A stretch of DNA of 64,000 bases, from assembly GCA_964036295.1 (NCBI GenBank), contig OZ038464.1:4591501-4655500 (forward strand), read 5' to 3'. The notes beneath the pieces are model-generated. The model did no database searches, was not told the DNA's origin, and saw nothing but the letters and a program-made list of their open reading frames with translations. Positions 10,766 through 21,225 of the stretch are shown here, piece by piece (within the stretch, counting starts at the first letter, position 1; each line of letters starts with the position of its first letter). Made by a program: the position numbers and the translations under genes. The stretch is from Plumapathes pennacea (taxonomy: Eukaryota; Cnidaria; Anthozoa; Antipatharia; Myriopathidae).

Positions 10766-12230
10766 CTAATTCAAAGCCATGCACAGCCCTAAAAATCGAC
10801 ACAATAAATTAAAGTGGCTTGAAATACATGTGGAAGGAGTTTGACACAAAACTGTGAGATATATTTCAAAAAATGTTGGAAAACGGAGCATTGGAGATTT
10901 AAACCACGTCTTCGAGCACTTTATCATATTTACAGGACGAGTGAATACTTTTAAACGGTCCGCACGATGAGAAAGTATTGAAAAGACTTCACCCTGAAAT
11001 TTGAGTTTGTGGCTTGTTTTGTCAAAGAGCATCAGGTACAGTGAATTTAAATAAAACTTCATGGCAAAATTTAGATGGCCCTATTACCTCCGCTCTTCTG
11101 CTCCGACGAATTTGCTTAAACTCGGCCTTGAGGTATGTATTAAGTCAGTATAAGCTGATTCCAGAAATTTAACAAAATTATACCAGCAAATTTTTTCACT
11201 AGGTACGATTTTGTTCAAATATAATATTGTCCACTTAAGCTATGATATCACTAAAAATATTTTTCCCAGTTAAATCGAATTCCATCAAAACCATTGCTGA
11301 TTGATAGCTGCAGCTTTTCTCGAAGTTTTATAGGAATCGCATTAAAGCCAAAAAAAGTTATGATCCAAAGTTTGTGAAGGACGAGTGCACCCGAAATTTC
11401 AACGGAGCCAGGGTTCTACTGTGTTAACTCTTACACTCCCAAGTGAACAACCTCAATTTTTTCCTTCAGTTTCTCACTAGACATACATCATATAGAAAGG
11501 AGAACTTGGCTTTTGATGGCTTGCACAGATGAAAGATGATTGAAATAATAATTCTCGGTACTTAACTCATACAGTAAAAGTTGGGAGAATCTGCATTTTG
11601 AGCTTGAGAGTGAAAAGATTAATTTGTCCGCGTTAAACTGATTTGGCTTCAGTATTTCAGGTCAGCTGAAGTTGTCTTCTTCATCAAACGGCGATTCCTC
11701 TGTAACATAACCGATGAGGGATCGTGAGGCTTTGATTGTCGTCTATCTCTTGCGCAAATGATACTTATTCTGAGTGTGGCGTCATGCACCCCATAAACAT
11801 AGAAATAGGATTAAAACGGCCACTTGTTTACACATTTTCCCGTCCATTTCATCCACTCCAGTGCTGAATTGTTTGTTCATTTGCTGCACTTTGTGAGTCT
11901 ATCTCGTGTACTATAATTTTTTTCTATTTTCTTGTCCATTTCTGCACCTTGTGACTCGGTTTCGTGTCTTTACTGTTTCTCTATCATCAGCAATTTTAGC
12001 AATATGTATTAATTTCCACGCACTCATGTCCTCATACGCCCTCTGAAAGAAAGCTAGAAGTTGAAAGTCTTGGCCAGACAAGCTTGGATGCGCGCGCAAC
12101 CTTGAGACTGAATGGCCTATTCCAAACATGAACTAGTGCGGGGCATTCTTGCATCCCACCTGAACAATGTTTAGAAAACCTATCGGTGCAGCTGAACCAC
12201 AAGTGGCTAGCTAATTTCACTGCGTTTTTA
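10766..12230. repeat. dispersed block P, copy 1
   Basis: About 1.45 kb repeated at 27301-28720 and 59230-60590, with a more diverged partial copy at 21684-22260. It includes a CTCCCAAG-type MITE. The ORF on its minus strand (about 98 codons) is present but shifted or truncated among the copies and has no recognisable domain, so I do not call it a gene. Confidence 0.8.
11424..11622. mobile_element. TTAA-flanked MITE of the CTCCCAAG family, copy 1
   Basis: Starts TTAACTCTTACACTCCCAAG and ends with GAGAGTGAAAAGATTAA; the two ends are imperfect inverted repeats and lie at TTAA sites. Other copies: 18112-18319, 21684-21892, 27944-28142, 59895-60092, remnants near 41800-42030, 45600-45795 and 62735-62791. 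Confidence 0.6.
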
Positions 12231-12414
12231 AGAAGGTCCAGTATAATTGTGCAGTTTCTGTTACAATGGTTCGGTCAAAAGGAGTTCCAACTATTGGCGG
12301 CACGATAAAAGAAGGAAAGTTGCACTTGGGAGGTTCGGCACCTTATAAGGTCAAAGTTATTACGGGTACGGTATCACGGCTTGACAACTCTTACCACTTA
12401 TTAATAGTTCGGTG

Positions 12415-12418
12415 TTAA
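12415..12418. other. empty TTAA target site
   Basis: This TTAA corresponds exactly to the site where block A' carries a 521-bp foldback element (60817-61337) flanked by TTAA on both sides. It is the pre-insertion state. Confidence 0.85.
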
Positions 12419-12518
12419 AAATTCAAACATTTGTGTATCATAGTAAGGTCATGGTGCAAAAGGAGTCCAGCCATGCTCGTTAAGGATCAGATACCCTGGG
12501 TGCCAGAGGCTTCTCGCT

Positions 12519-12606
12519 CTCGGAAGCTCCGGCCTCGCCCCCAGCCTTCCTCCGCCCGTGGTTTCGCCCCCAGCCCTACGCGGCCGCGCAGCTCGGAGCT
12601 TCCGAG
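12519..12606. repeat. GC-rich hairpin element
   Basis: Perfect 13-bp inverted arms, CTCGGAAGCTCCG at 12519-12531 and CGGAGCTTCCGAG at 12594-12606, enclose a GC-rich spacer inside otherwise AT-rich DNA. The duplicate at 61443-61547 keeps both arms but has a longer spacer with an internal partial tandem copy. Confidence 0.7.
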
Positions 12607-12909
12607 AACGAAAAAATCGGTTATCTCGAACTCCTCGCAATAAAGTTGGTATAAAATTACTTTTAGTGAGAACCCCGCTATCTCAATTCCCCACTGTCTC
12701 CAACTATTTCTCGCTTCCCTTGAGAGTTCCAGATACCGGGGTTCTACTGTAATTATAATTTGCAAACATTCTGCATGGCAGCACCAGATTAATAAAAAGA
12801 GTTGAACAATAAAAAGTAAATACTAGTGAGAAATAGGATAAATTTATCAAACAGGTGGAATGGCGTACTCGGTTTGTCCTGGTATAAGGTAGACACTATG
12901 AAGCACATA

Positions 12910-13769
12910 GTTCATAGTTCATAGTTCATTTTATTTCCACCTTAAAGTACCATTTACAATTAGTACAGTTAAACCATTTCTGTGGTGGCTTACCAGCAAA
13001 AAACCTATCAAAGTTAAGAAGCGCTGGCAAGCCAATCCTTACAAGGAACAAATCTATTTACATTGAATACTGTAGAATATATGGAACTAAATAGTAATGT
13101 ACATCATCATAAATTGGACTAGATTAATAATATTGATGAAACAACTTATTCATCAATTATCTATCGATTGATCCTATAATGTACGGACATTATTGTATGG
13201 AGAGGAGAATTTTTTTTTTTTTTTTTTTACGGAATATTGATATAGAAGGAGATTGTTTAATTTCTAGAGGCAAGGAATTCCAAACTTTACTGGCAGAAAA
13301 CCTGACACTAAACTTACCATAATTAAGCTGACACTTAGGAAGATAAAGATTTTGCTTAGAAACAGAACGTGTGTTATTATTATGTACAGATAAATTAATC
13401 CTGAAATAATCTGAGAAAATTTCAGGAAGGTTGTTATTTTGGTGCCTGTAAACTATTTCACCAAGTTGTTACTGGTTGATTTGAAAAATATTCAAAACAT
13501 GCAGTTTATCAAAAAGAGGTTTACTGGAGGCTCTGAAATGAGAAAAAGTCATTGCACGTAAAACCCTTTTTTGAAGAATATACGGGCTGCAAAATAGAGG
13601 AGTATGTATTACCCCATGTAACCGTACCATAAGATAGATAAGAGTATACCAGATTATAGTATAACTGCTTTAGAATATCCTTATCGAAGTATTCTCGGGC
13701 CTCATATATTATCCCTATAGATTTAGATATTTTAGTTGAGATATAATTCACATGATACAAGAAGGGCAT
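12910..13769 (-). mobile_element. non-LTR retrotransposon 3' fragment, insertion specific to block A
   Basis: On the minus strand the frame near 13521-13770 reads ISKSIGIIYEAREYF and YYNLVYSYLSYGTVTWGNTY, the hallmark C-terminal part of non-LTR reverse transcriptases. The 3' tail is a GAACTAT repeat ending at 12910. GCACATA occurs on both sides (12903-12909 and 13770-13776), and block A' near 61845 has the uninterrupted sequence GAAGCACATGTGC. The rest has no open frame. Confidence 0.75.
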
Positions 13770-14271
13770 GCACATATGCAAGAAGGGCATGAACGAAGAC
13801 GCTCATATCAGACCTATCGGACCTTAAGAACAAATTTGGATTCGTTTCTTGCAGTACAATCGGTGGTTTTCAGTTCCAATTTGTTATGGGAAAATATGTA
13901 TGCTTTATATATTTTACACGATGGTGTTTGTTTGTTTGTTTGTTTTGTTTGTTTGTTTTTTTTGTTTAGTTCTGCATTACAAATTGTTAAAAAGGATTGC
14001 CTTTTTTTCTTTAGGTGTAGATAATTTAGGATGAACTTCTTTTAACTGAAAGTGCACGAAAAATAAAGATTAAATATCGACCTCACTTTGGGACATATCG
14101 ACAGCAACGAGTTCTAAAGTGGACTGGGTTAGTCTATTTAGCACAACGTCTCTTCTTACATGAAGTTCTTCTTGATGAAGCGTAAGGTTAAACGCTTTTG
14201 TCCCCACTAGTGATGCACTGATTGGTTGGTTCAATTGCGTCATGTTGATTTCTGCTTGATTCTTCTTGGTT

Positions 14272-15108
14272 TTAGAACAGAAAACAAGGGAAGAACATTG
14301 CCCTTCTAAAATCTGGAATCCGGAAGCAATAGATGATGGGATTCATGAAAGAGTTGCTGTACTGAAGCAGTTTAACGCCTTCATCTGGAAACACTCGTAA
14401 AATAATATTTGTCAAACTAGGTTGGTAATAATTTGAAAAATATAGGACGCTGTATGGAAGCCACGCTGCAAGGAAAATGACCGTTGTGATCAGCAGTGTA
14501 GTGGCAAGTCGCCGGTCTTCTTTTGCGTGTGCGCCCGGAAATGGTCGCAGTTTGACTTTGATCCACAGACATGAGTAGGCAAGACACGTGACTGACAATG
14601 GCGCGAACAAGAACCCCGCTATGATGGAGTGGAAGGACAGAAATGAGAGTAGGCCGCGCCGAAAAAGTACGAATGCTATCACAGGAAGTATAGTTGCAAC
14701 CCAGAGAAGTAGTAAGCTCTTTAAGTAGGTCTTGGTAGTGATTTGACGCAGTTGGAACGGTCGAAACATAGCGTAAAGTCTCTCCAGGGCAATTATAGTG
14801 AGCGTGAAGATTGAAGCAAGACCAAGTGTCATGTCCACGATGACAAATGGATAACTGGACACCAGTAAAGCAAGGCGCAGTAAGTACATGGGGATTGCTA
14901 ACAATCCAACCAACAGATCAGTGACAGCCAAATTAATCAGGAAGATGTGGGCGCGCACACGTTTAGCGACGGGAAACCTCCTGAAGGAAGCGATTGTCAG
15001 CGAGTTTGCTGTTACTATGGCAATGGCTGTGATACAATAGACTGCTGTCCATGAAGTTTTTAGTGAGGTCTGGAGACTTGGTCGCACTGTGGACGAGAAG
15101 TTGTTCAT
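14272..15108 (-). CDS. class A (rhodopsin-like) GPCR, C-terminal tail frameshifted
   Basis: From the ATG at 15108 the frame gives 278 residues with seven hydrophobic segments. TM1 has TANSLTI (N1.50), TM2 has NLAVTDLLVG (D2.50), TM3 ends ALERLYAMFRP, an ERL in place of DRY, TM4 has LLLLWVA, TM5 has FAPLSVTCLAYS, TM6 has LAAWLPYSV and TM7 has NSFMNPIIYCFRIP (NPxxY). There is no cysteine at the start of TM3. Compared with 62148-62722, one extra A near 14293 shifts the frame after FRRAM, so a tail of some 60 residues (FCCKTKKNQAEIN...) is replaced by PCFLF and a stop. All seven helices survive, so a short-tailed receptor remains possible. A TTTTTTGTAG acceptor just upstream of the ATG suggests a 5' UTR intron. 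Ligand unknown. Confidence 0.8.
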   Translation of the reverse strand: MNNFSSTVRPSLQTSLKTSWTAVYCITAIAIVTANSLTIASFRRFPVAKRVRAHIFLINLAVTDLLVGLLAIPMYLLRLALLVSSYPFVIVDMTLGLASIFTLTIIALERLYAMFRPFQLRQITTKTYLKSLLLLWVATILPVIAFVLFRRGLLSFLSFHSIIAGFLFAPLSVTCLAYSCLWIKVKLRPFPGAHAKEDRRLATTLLITTVIFLAAWLPYSVLYFSNYYQPSLTNIILRVFPDEGVKLLQYSNSFMNPIIYCFRIPDFRRAMFFPCFLF

Positions 15109-15345
15109 CTTAGGAGCAGGATCAATTATCCTACAAAAAAGGATAGATTTTGGTAAATAAAATAGGATGGTGATTTGCCTGATCAACAGAATTGACTCGG
15201 AATTTAAAAGATACATCCCAAAGTTTGCTGGACCAGGAAAGTCAGTGCATCGAATCCCATATTGGACTGTTGCAAGTTAAGTGAAACAATTGGTTGCAGG
15301 CAAATGATAATCGAGATTTACAAGTGAAATATATTTGCTGTTTTT

Positions 15346-15374
15346 GAAGCTATTTGCAATATGCAAATAGCTTC
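15346..15374. promoter_or_regulatory. perfect palindrome containing a POU octamer
   Basis: Arms GAAGCTATTTGCA and TGCAAATAGCTTC are exact inverted repeats around ATA. The right half contains ATGCAAAT, the canonical Oct/POU octamer. It lies 238 bp upstream of the GPCR start codon. Regulatory use is inferred from position and motif only. Confidence 0.4.
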
Positions 15375-16274
15375 TATGTCGGCGTTTGGGCGATAGTTGA
15401 ATCGCCGTTCGGCCCATCTCATTAGGTCATTAAAATGCTCCCCCTCTAGGTGGCAAAAACTACTGAGTGGGGAGGAGCATGAAGTGTTATCCATATAAAA
15501 GCCGCCGTGGTACAGGTCCTGTGAGAAAGTTTGTCTTTTATTATCTACTTAACACAAAGAATGCACAGAGAGATTTCCAGTGAAGGGTTTCCGTGCTAAT
15601 GTTATAAATTTGCGACAGAATGTCAGAAGCTAAATTACCTCTCCGGGGAGGGGTTTTCTAAATATAATTGGCTCTCTCGCACGTGGAAATCATTATTTAA
15701 TGGCGGCTGTGAGCGTTGCCGATTCTTTGGTTGCATGTGGAAATCTGCTCCCCCTTCAGGCCCCGGCTGACATATCCGTAGTATCTGGCAAACAGGCGAC
15801 ACAGATTCACATTTGGAGCGACATTTCTGGACACATCTGCGAATATACGCTCTGCTCACAAAAGAAGGAACACAGCTGTATGGTGTGACCATGACATATG
15901 TTTTGGCAAAGGTAAAAGCTTATTCCGAGTTTTTTTTGCGTTCGCTGATATGTTTGTTGACACATGATTTCATGCCATAATTGCAAATGCAGATCGACTG
16001 TGGTATGTCTGAGTTGTTTGTTTATAAAATTGTCTCGAGCGGATTCTGTCACTAATGAAAAATCGACAGGAAATTTTACTGTGAATCCTTTTCACCACCG
16101 TTCGAATAGCACGAGAAACAGGTTTGTTCGGCTGGAGTGTGCTACGTCAATACGAAACTACTAGAACGAGTCAAAGTCTGGCTTACCTCGCAGAAATTTA
16201 CAGAACGACTTGAAATATTTTGGCAAGCTATACTTTCCTCCTTTTATGTCAATCAGCTCAAAATAATCATATAA
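15375..16274. other. non-coding spacer, absent from block A'
   Basis: No ORF I can support. A TATAAAA at 15494-15500 on the plus strand is followed by no convincing gene. The whole stretch falls in the part deleted from block A'. Confidence 0.4.
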
Positions 16275-17763
16275 TCCCCGAACGAAGTGAGGGAAATATT
16301 TACGACGCTAATGCAACATAGTCGGCTCATCTGAAGACTCCAAGCGCGTCGCCATCTCGAAATCTAATGTTCGTGTGTTTGTGTGTTTGTCCGATGCGAC
16401 CTTTTTAGGCCAGGTGCCTAAGGCAATGTCCAAATAAGGCAATGAAGTAATCATTATCGACTAGCGTCACCGCCATGTTTTTGAGAAAGATTTGAACGAA
16501 GCAACAATTGTACGTAACTGCGTTCACGAAAATGAATTTGAAAGCTAGAAAACTTGAAACAGAACGGTCTCGCGAAGCTCGTCTTCAAAAGAGAAGCGAA
16601 CAGGCACTTCAAGAGCAAAAGCGGACCGAAGAGAAGACTCCGCAAAGACAACAGCGCATGAATGCCGACCAAAAGCGACATGAACAGAAGCGGGCAACAC
16701 AGACAACTCCGCAAAAAGAACAGCGCTTGAAAGCGAATCGGGACCTTCAGGAGAAAAAGCGGGCCGAAGAGAAGACTCCGCAAAGACAACAGCGCATGAA
16801 TGCCGACCAAAAGCGACATGAACAGAAGCGGGTAACACAGACAACTCCGCAAAGGGAACAGCGCTTGAAAGCAAATCGGGAGCTTCAGACGCCGTTTTGT
16901 GTTAAACTCAGATACTTATTTAGAAAGGACAAGCAACAAAGGTTAGTCAGTGGAAACCGAACAATCACCGTGACAAATATATTGTATCCCGTATAGCTTG
17001 TAACTTGATCACTTCAAGAATGTATTAAAATCTGTATGCTGATCATTTTCCCTCGAAGTATTGTTTTACTACGCTTCTGTCGCCAGTTTCGGCTACCGTA
17101 TTCGCTCAGAGCAATTGGAACTTGGAGTCTTGAATGATTTAGTCAGATGTCTTATTTTTCTGTAATCTGACACGCGGTGATTGCAGCGAGAATCGTTCAC
17201 AAGCCCTTAGAAGTATTACTGGGTCTGAAGCCCGTGTATAATTTGAAGTAAACTGTTCAAGTTTTGCTTTGATTCTGGGGAAAATCTTGCTGTTTTGAGT
17301 GGGTTCACATACAAAACAATTCGAGCCTATTAAATATGCATGTCTGAATCTGGTGCATGCAGTCCAGAGTAAAAACAAATCGCACAGGAAGCCTATTTAA
17401 TTGTACTGCCTATGAATTCAAAATTGGAAAATCAGTGTTCCTTTTTTTCCCGTACTACGACGGCCGACCAACTTTAAACTTTGAGTATTAAATTTTGAGA
17501 ACGTGCTTGGCAGACTGCATGAATTAATTTGACGTGCCGACCGTGGGAAATACGTACTTCGTCGCGCAATCGATTCTTTTTTCAACGCAAAAGTATAACA
17601 CACACCATTCTTTTTCTCCTTCCTTTGCGTGTAGCACTTGACTTCGAAGAAAAGATCGAGTCAACATTTCGGTAAAACAAAGGCTACTCTTGTTGGGAGT
17701 TACCAAAGTAAAAGTCCCATCAATGGCAGAGTGAGGGGGTATCTGCGATTATCGTATTTCTAG
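16275..17763 (+). mobile_element. Helitron-like non-autonomous element, copy 1
   Basis: This 1489-bp unit recurs inverted at 45910-47899. Sequence match between the copies starts at TCCCCGAACG and ends at CTAG plus a few bases, with an A before and a T after in this copy, as expected for Helitron ends (TC...CTRR in an AT site). No terminal inverted repeat and no clear 3' hairpin were found, so the class is tentative. It carries one repetitive ORF (16538-16996) and no transposase. Confidence 0.5.
16538..16996 (+). CDS. element-borne Lys/Gln/Arg-rich repeat protein, unknown function
   Basis: From the ATG at 16538 (MNLKARKLETERS), about 152 codons of charged, probably coiled-coil sequence. Units of about 23 residues recur, built from EEKTPQRQQRMNADQKRHEQ and TTPQKEQRLKANRDLQ. 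The copy at 47250-47639 (minus) is otherwise nearly identical but one 69-bp unit shorter. Similar charged repeats precede the replicase in some Helitron proteins (general knowledge, not checked). It may be an exon of a longer host-captured or element gene. Confidence 0.4.
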   Translation: MKARKLETERSREARLQKRSEQALQEQKRTEEKTPQRQQRMNADQKRHEQKRATQTTPQKEQRLKANRDLQEKKRAEEKTPQRQQRMNADQKRHEQKRVTQTTPQREQRLKANRELQTPFCVKLRYLFRKDKQQRLVSGNRTITVTNILYPV

Positions 17764-18111
17764 TAAACTGTCATGTTTGTGCATTTGTGTTTGGTCATTC
17801 ATAGTACGTAGCTAGCATAGTAGAACATAGTGTAAAACCCCGATCAAACGGTGATAATATTCGATGATAGTTCGTGCCCCGTTGTAACACGAACTACCTA
17901 TCATAGACTATCATCAACTAGCAAATAGATTCACGTACGCTTTGCGGACCTATGTTTTAGAAGACGCTTCCGTGCATGAAAACTGCAAAAATACGGTCAG
18001 TTGGTCAGCGTTCGTCGCCATATTACATCTTGTGCAAGCCTCGTTTTCCTTGTGCATAACTTATGTTATAGAAAATGCATTGAACTAGTTTATAGCTGAG
18101 TATCGAGTCCT

Positions 18112-18319
18112 TTAACCCTTTCACTCCCAAGTTCAAAATGCAGACTCCCAGACCTTTCAAGAGGAAATTGTATGAGTGATGTAGTGAGAATTGATAGTTT
18201 AATCACCTATCAACTGAACAAGGTATCAAAAGCCAAGTTCTCCTTACTGTATGATATATTTGTGCTGCCAAAACTGAAGGAGAAAATTGAACTTAATCAC
18301 TCTTGGGAGTGAAAGGGTC
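18112..18319. mobile_element. CTCCCAAG-family MITE, copy 2
   Basis: TTAACCCTTTCACTCCCAAG at the left end and CTTGGGAGTGAAAGGGT at the right end form a clear inverted repeat. The deletion junction of block A' falls inside this element, leaving 62735-62791. Confidence 0.75.
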
Positions 18320-18723
18320 GATATTAAATGTGAACAAGCATCCCTTGTAACCACACAAAAGTCTCTTCATTTTCTGATTTTTTAAAATCTCTCTACTTAT
18401 TTCCGACTCTAGGACCAATTCCCCTATGAAACCTGAAAGAATTATTATATTTTAGGTGTGCTCTTTTTTTTGCAACAAGGTTATGTTTTCTTAATTTGCA
18501 GAATAATTTTGCACAAAATCGATATGGCTGAATACACCACGAATTTTAAATATATACCACAAATCACAATCGCCTAAATAGAACTACATGTAACTATGCG
18601 TTGGAGTTGAGAAAAAAAAAAAAAAACAAAAAACAAAAAACACAACAACTTCTCTTCAGAATACACACATCAGTAAACATTATCAAACCGATTGGCCGCA
18701 TTGTATGGAAATCAAAAATCACT

Positions 18724-20447
18724 TCACGTCAAGGCTTCTGCGCGAAGACGGTTCAACTGCACTCCAAACAGATAATTATCTAAGGTAATATACAACAGTC
18801 GGATTGAAAAACCGTCGAGGGAACTCGCCGAAGAAATACAGAACGCGCCGCGTTAGCGACAACCAACAAAGGGCACTCTTTGTCGACGACCATGTATCGA
18901 ATGAAAATAACCATATACCGAAGTAAAAGTCGAGAGTGAAATTCAAATACTCTTTAAGAAAAAACACTTTACCATCCATCCTGCCGCGCTGTCCTGAAGT
19001 CGACCAAGTTGTGTTGAGAGTTTTCCCAGGCCCTAGTTTACCTACACTTATATTTACCACTATCCCCCCCCCCCCCCCCCCCCCACTCCCCCCATATTTT
19101 ACTCATCCTGATAATTTGATGCACTCATAGTAACCGTTATGAAATTCGAGTTTCCGACGCGAGGACTCGTAGAAGTGGACGCACTTGGAGTTTCCGACGC
19201 GAGGCTCGTAGAAGTGGACGCACTTGGATTTTCCGACGCGAGGACTCGTAGAAGTTCGTTATTTAACTATAACTACTTATAGTAGGACCTGGAATCTGGC
19301 CAGCTTGACGTCATCACAAGAAAAGAAAATATTCACGTCGCCAAACTTCGCGTGTTTGCGGGAAAAACTGACTCGTGTAACTAGAGTGATGAGTCAAACT
19401 GATCAGAGAGAAAAACTCTTATATTTACCTCACTCGTGGATAAATGCGGGCGGTTCATCGACGTGTCTTTCTGCTCTGGCTTTCTTGTGACGTTGCCGGG
19501 ATGGAGGGCTTGCACGGACGGACGACTGGGCTGGTATTTTGGTCTCGTGTTGTCACTGCATTCCATGTCATCTTCATTAGAATCCTGCGGATAGAAACCG
19601 GACACAAGAAAAACTGTATTTAATATAAACAATTCCAACGTTAATTGTTGACAACAATAAAAACAAAACGCAAGAACGTAAACAAACAATAACAACAAAC
19701 ACAAGAACGTAAACAAGAGTAAGAGGAGCAGGAGGCCCACAAGAAGAAAAAAATACGATTGAAAATTAGTGACAAAAATATTTCTACCACGTCACGCTCA
19801 CCTTGTACATAAACCATACAAATATAAAAGCTTGTTGAGTGGATAAAATCATTTTCTTTCCCCACTGGCAGCTGAAACTGAAAGAGAAAACACAAATGTT
19901 TTAAAACACAGTGTAACCAAAAAATGCGCAAAACCGCAAACCAAGTAAAGGCCCCAATTGTCATGTGTGAACTAATATATATTCTTGCAGCATTAATAAA
20001 AAGGACTTTGCTCGTGCTGCGCTAATCATGTTATAATCGATTTCTCAATTGAAACATAATTTGTCCGAAATATTATAACCAGAATCTCCCCATAATTATT
20101 AGCTTTGGTCGAACTGTTTGTCAGTCAAACCTCGTTTGAGTCAGCAAACATTCTTGCACAAAGAGAACTCTGGCATACAAAAATGACCACCGGACTTCGG
20201 CAGGCAACAATGGCGCGGTTTCTCGAAAAGTCCAAAAACCTTGGCAGCAAAATTCAGAGATTGTGGAGAAGCCAATATCACATATATTGGATTTTGAAAA
20301 TTTTATATTTTTGACCAAATAACGTCAACAGTGTCAAAGTAAAACTAGGGAAACTCACCGAATGTCGGACGTCCCGCTGTCCACTCGATGGCAAAGTTTG
20401 AATTGCCCGCGCGCGCTGCTCAGAAACATATGTATCTTGTCGCTTGA
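18724..20447 (-). CDS. candidate five-exon small gene, unknown function
   Basis: Exons on the minus strand with matching splice signals: 20447-20359 (TTTCAG acceptor, GTGAGT donor; ATG at 20429), 19877-19802 (CTTTCAG, GTGAGC), 19584-19429 (CCGCAG, GTAAAT), 18988-18973 (GACAG, GTAAAG) and 18779-18724 (CCTTAG, ending in TGA). From the ATG the pieces sum to 375 nt, 124 residues. The middle contains a hydrophobic stretch (STQQAFIFVWFMYK), then an acidic segment (DSNEDDMECSDN) and a Pro/Ser-rich region. The low-coordinate exons recur in block A' (63196-64000) with splice sites and frame kept, which supports coding. The 16-nt exon is the weakest link. No domain recognised; the first exon could also be 5' UTR. 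Confidence 0.35.
19064..19084. repeat. poly-C tract, 21 C
   Basis: Uninterrupted C run, matched by an interrupted run at 63534-63558 in block A'. Confidence 0.9.
19148..19254. repeat. 40-bp minisatellite, about 2.7 copies
   Basis: Units begin GAGTTTCCGACGCGAGG and end GGACGCACTTG: 40 bp, then 39 bp, then a partial. Block A' (63626-63777) has a different arrangement of the same unit. Confidence 0.85.
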
Positions 20448-21221
20448 CTGAAATAAAGTAGGATAAAAAAATGTTGCCTTTCTTTGCTGGTGTGGCTTTG
20501 ATTGAAGCTTCGTTAAAGTAGCTGATGTGCTGGTGGCTTGAAGCTTCGTTCTTCGGCCATTGCGAAGTTGTTGTGACTTTCGACCTCGTGGAATTAATGT
20601 GCAGAATATGCGAAACATTTAATTGGCAGTTTGATGCAAAGTGGCACGTGCAGCACGTGCGCTGGAAATCACAAAATGTGATGCTAATTTATTCCAATTT
20701 CTTTGTTTCTGTGCATATGCTGTGGAAACTGAAGGCACTTGAAGAATGTTTATACGGGGAGACTCCGCCCAGGCTTTCAACCCTCGTGACCCTTGGGGTC
20801 GAAATGGTAACCCTTTTATAAACCTGTAGTAAAAAAATTGCGGTTCCCTTTTATTCTTTTGAATAGGAAAACGTTTAAAAGAAACCGCACGCAGCTGGCT
20901 TAGGGAACACGACTTTTGCAAACTTCTCAATCGCTGGTTTCTTCACGTATAGATTTGCAATTAAGTCTGTTCTCGCTTTGTATATGACGGCGAATGCTGC
21001 ATGGTCCCTGTTTTTGTCGGGTTTCTGTCGCTCGTCAGTTCTCAAGACGGATTTGCCGTTGTTTATTTGTCTCGCCTTGCTCTTGGTTTCTCCCTGCGTT
21101 ATTTTAAGACGAGTTTTCTCGCGAGACTGTTGCGTTCTTTTTTTCCAGTTTTAAAATTTGTTTTAACCAGCACTGTACAAAAGAATATTTAAACCTTTTT
21201 TCCTGGAGTCTACCAAATGTT
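20448..21221. other. upstream region of the small minus-strand gene
   Basis: No ORF I can support on either strand. It would contain the promoter of the 18724-20447 gene if that gene is real. Confidence 0.3.
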
Positions 21222-21225
21222 TTAA

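Larger units (their letters stand above)
1960..19500. repeat. segmental duplication block A (partner of 51240-64000)
   Basis: From the ACCTAATAAAACCATATTG motif near 2000 to about 19500, this block matches 51240-64000 in the same order and orientation: FN3 exon, NACHT-LRR exon, last exon, 3' flank repeats, block P, GPCR, small minus-strand gene. Differences are discrete insertions and deletions described in separate entries. The right copy reaches the window end while still matching, so the true length is at least 17.5 kb in this copy. Confidence 0.9.

Noticed and set aside
10766-11062. 98-codon minus-strand ORF repeated in block P copies (27301-27591, 59243-59530)
   Set aside because: N- and C-terminal parts are shifted by indels among the copies and no domain is seen; treated as repeat DNA.
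15494-15500. TATAAAA on the plus strand, looking like a promoter
   Set aside because: No downstream plus-strand gene could be supported, only a 62-codon ORF at 15700 with no homologue in the window.
17139-17378. 79-codon minus-strand ORF, conserved in the inverted copy at 46868-47107
   Set aside because: Conservation follows from the two element copies being nearly identical throughout; there is no domain or splice support.
17865-17915. Imperfect inverted repeat around GATGATAGTTCGTG / CACGAACTACC
   Set aside because: Arms contain mismatches and an indel, and there is no second copy or flanking duplication.
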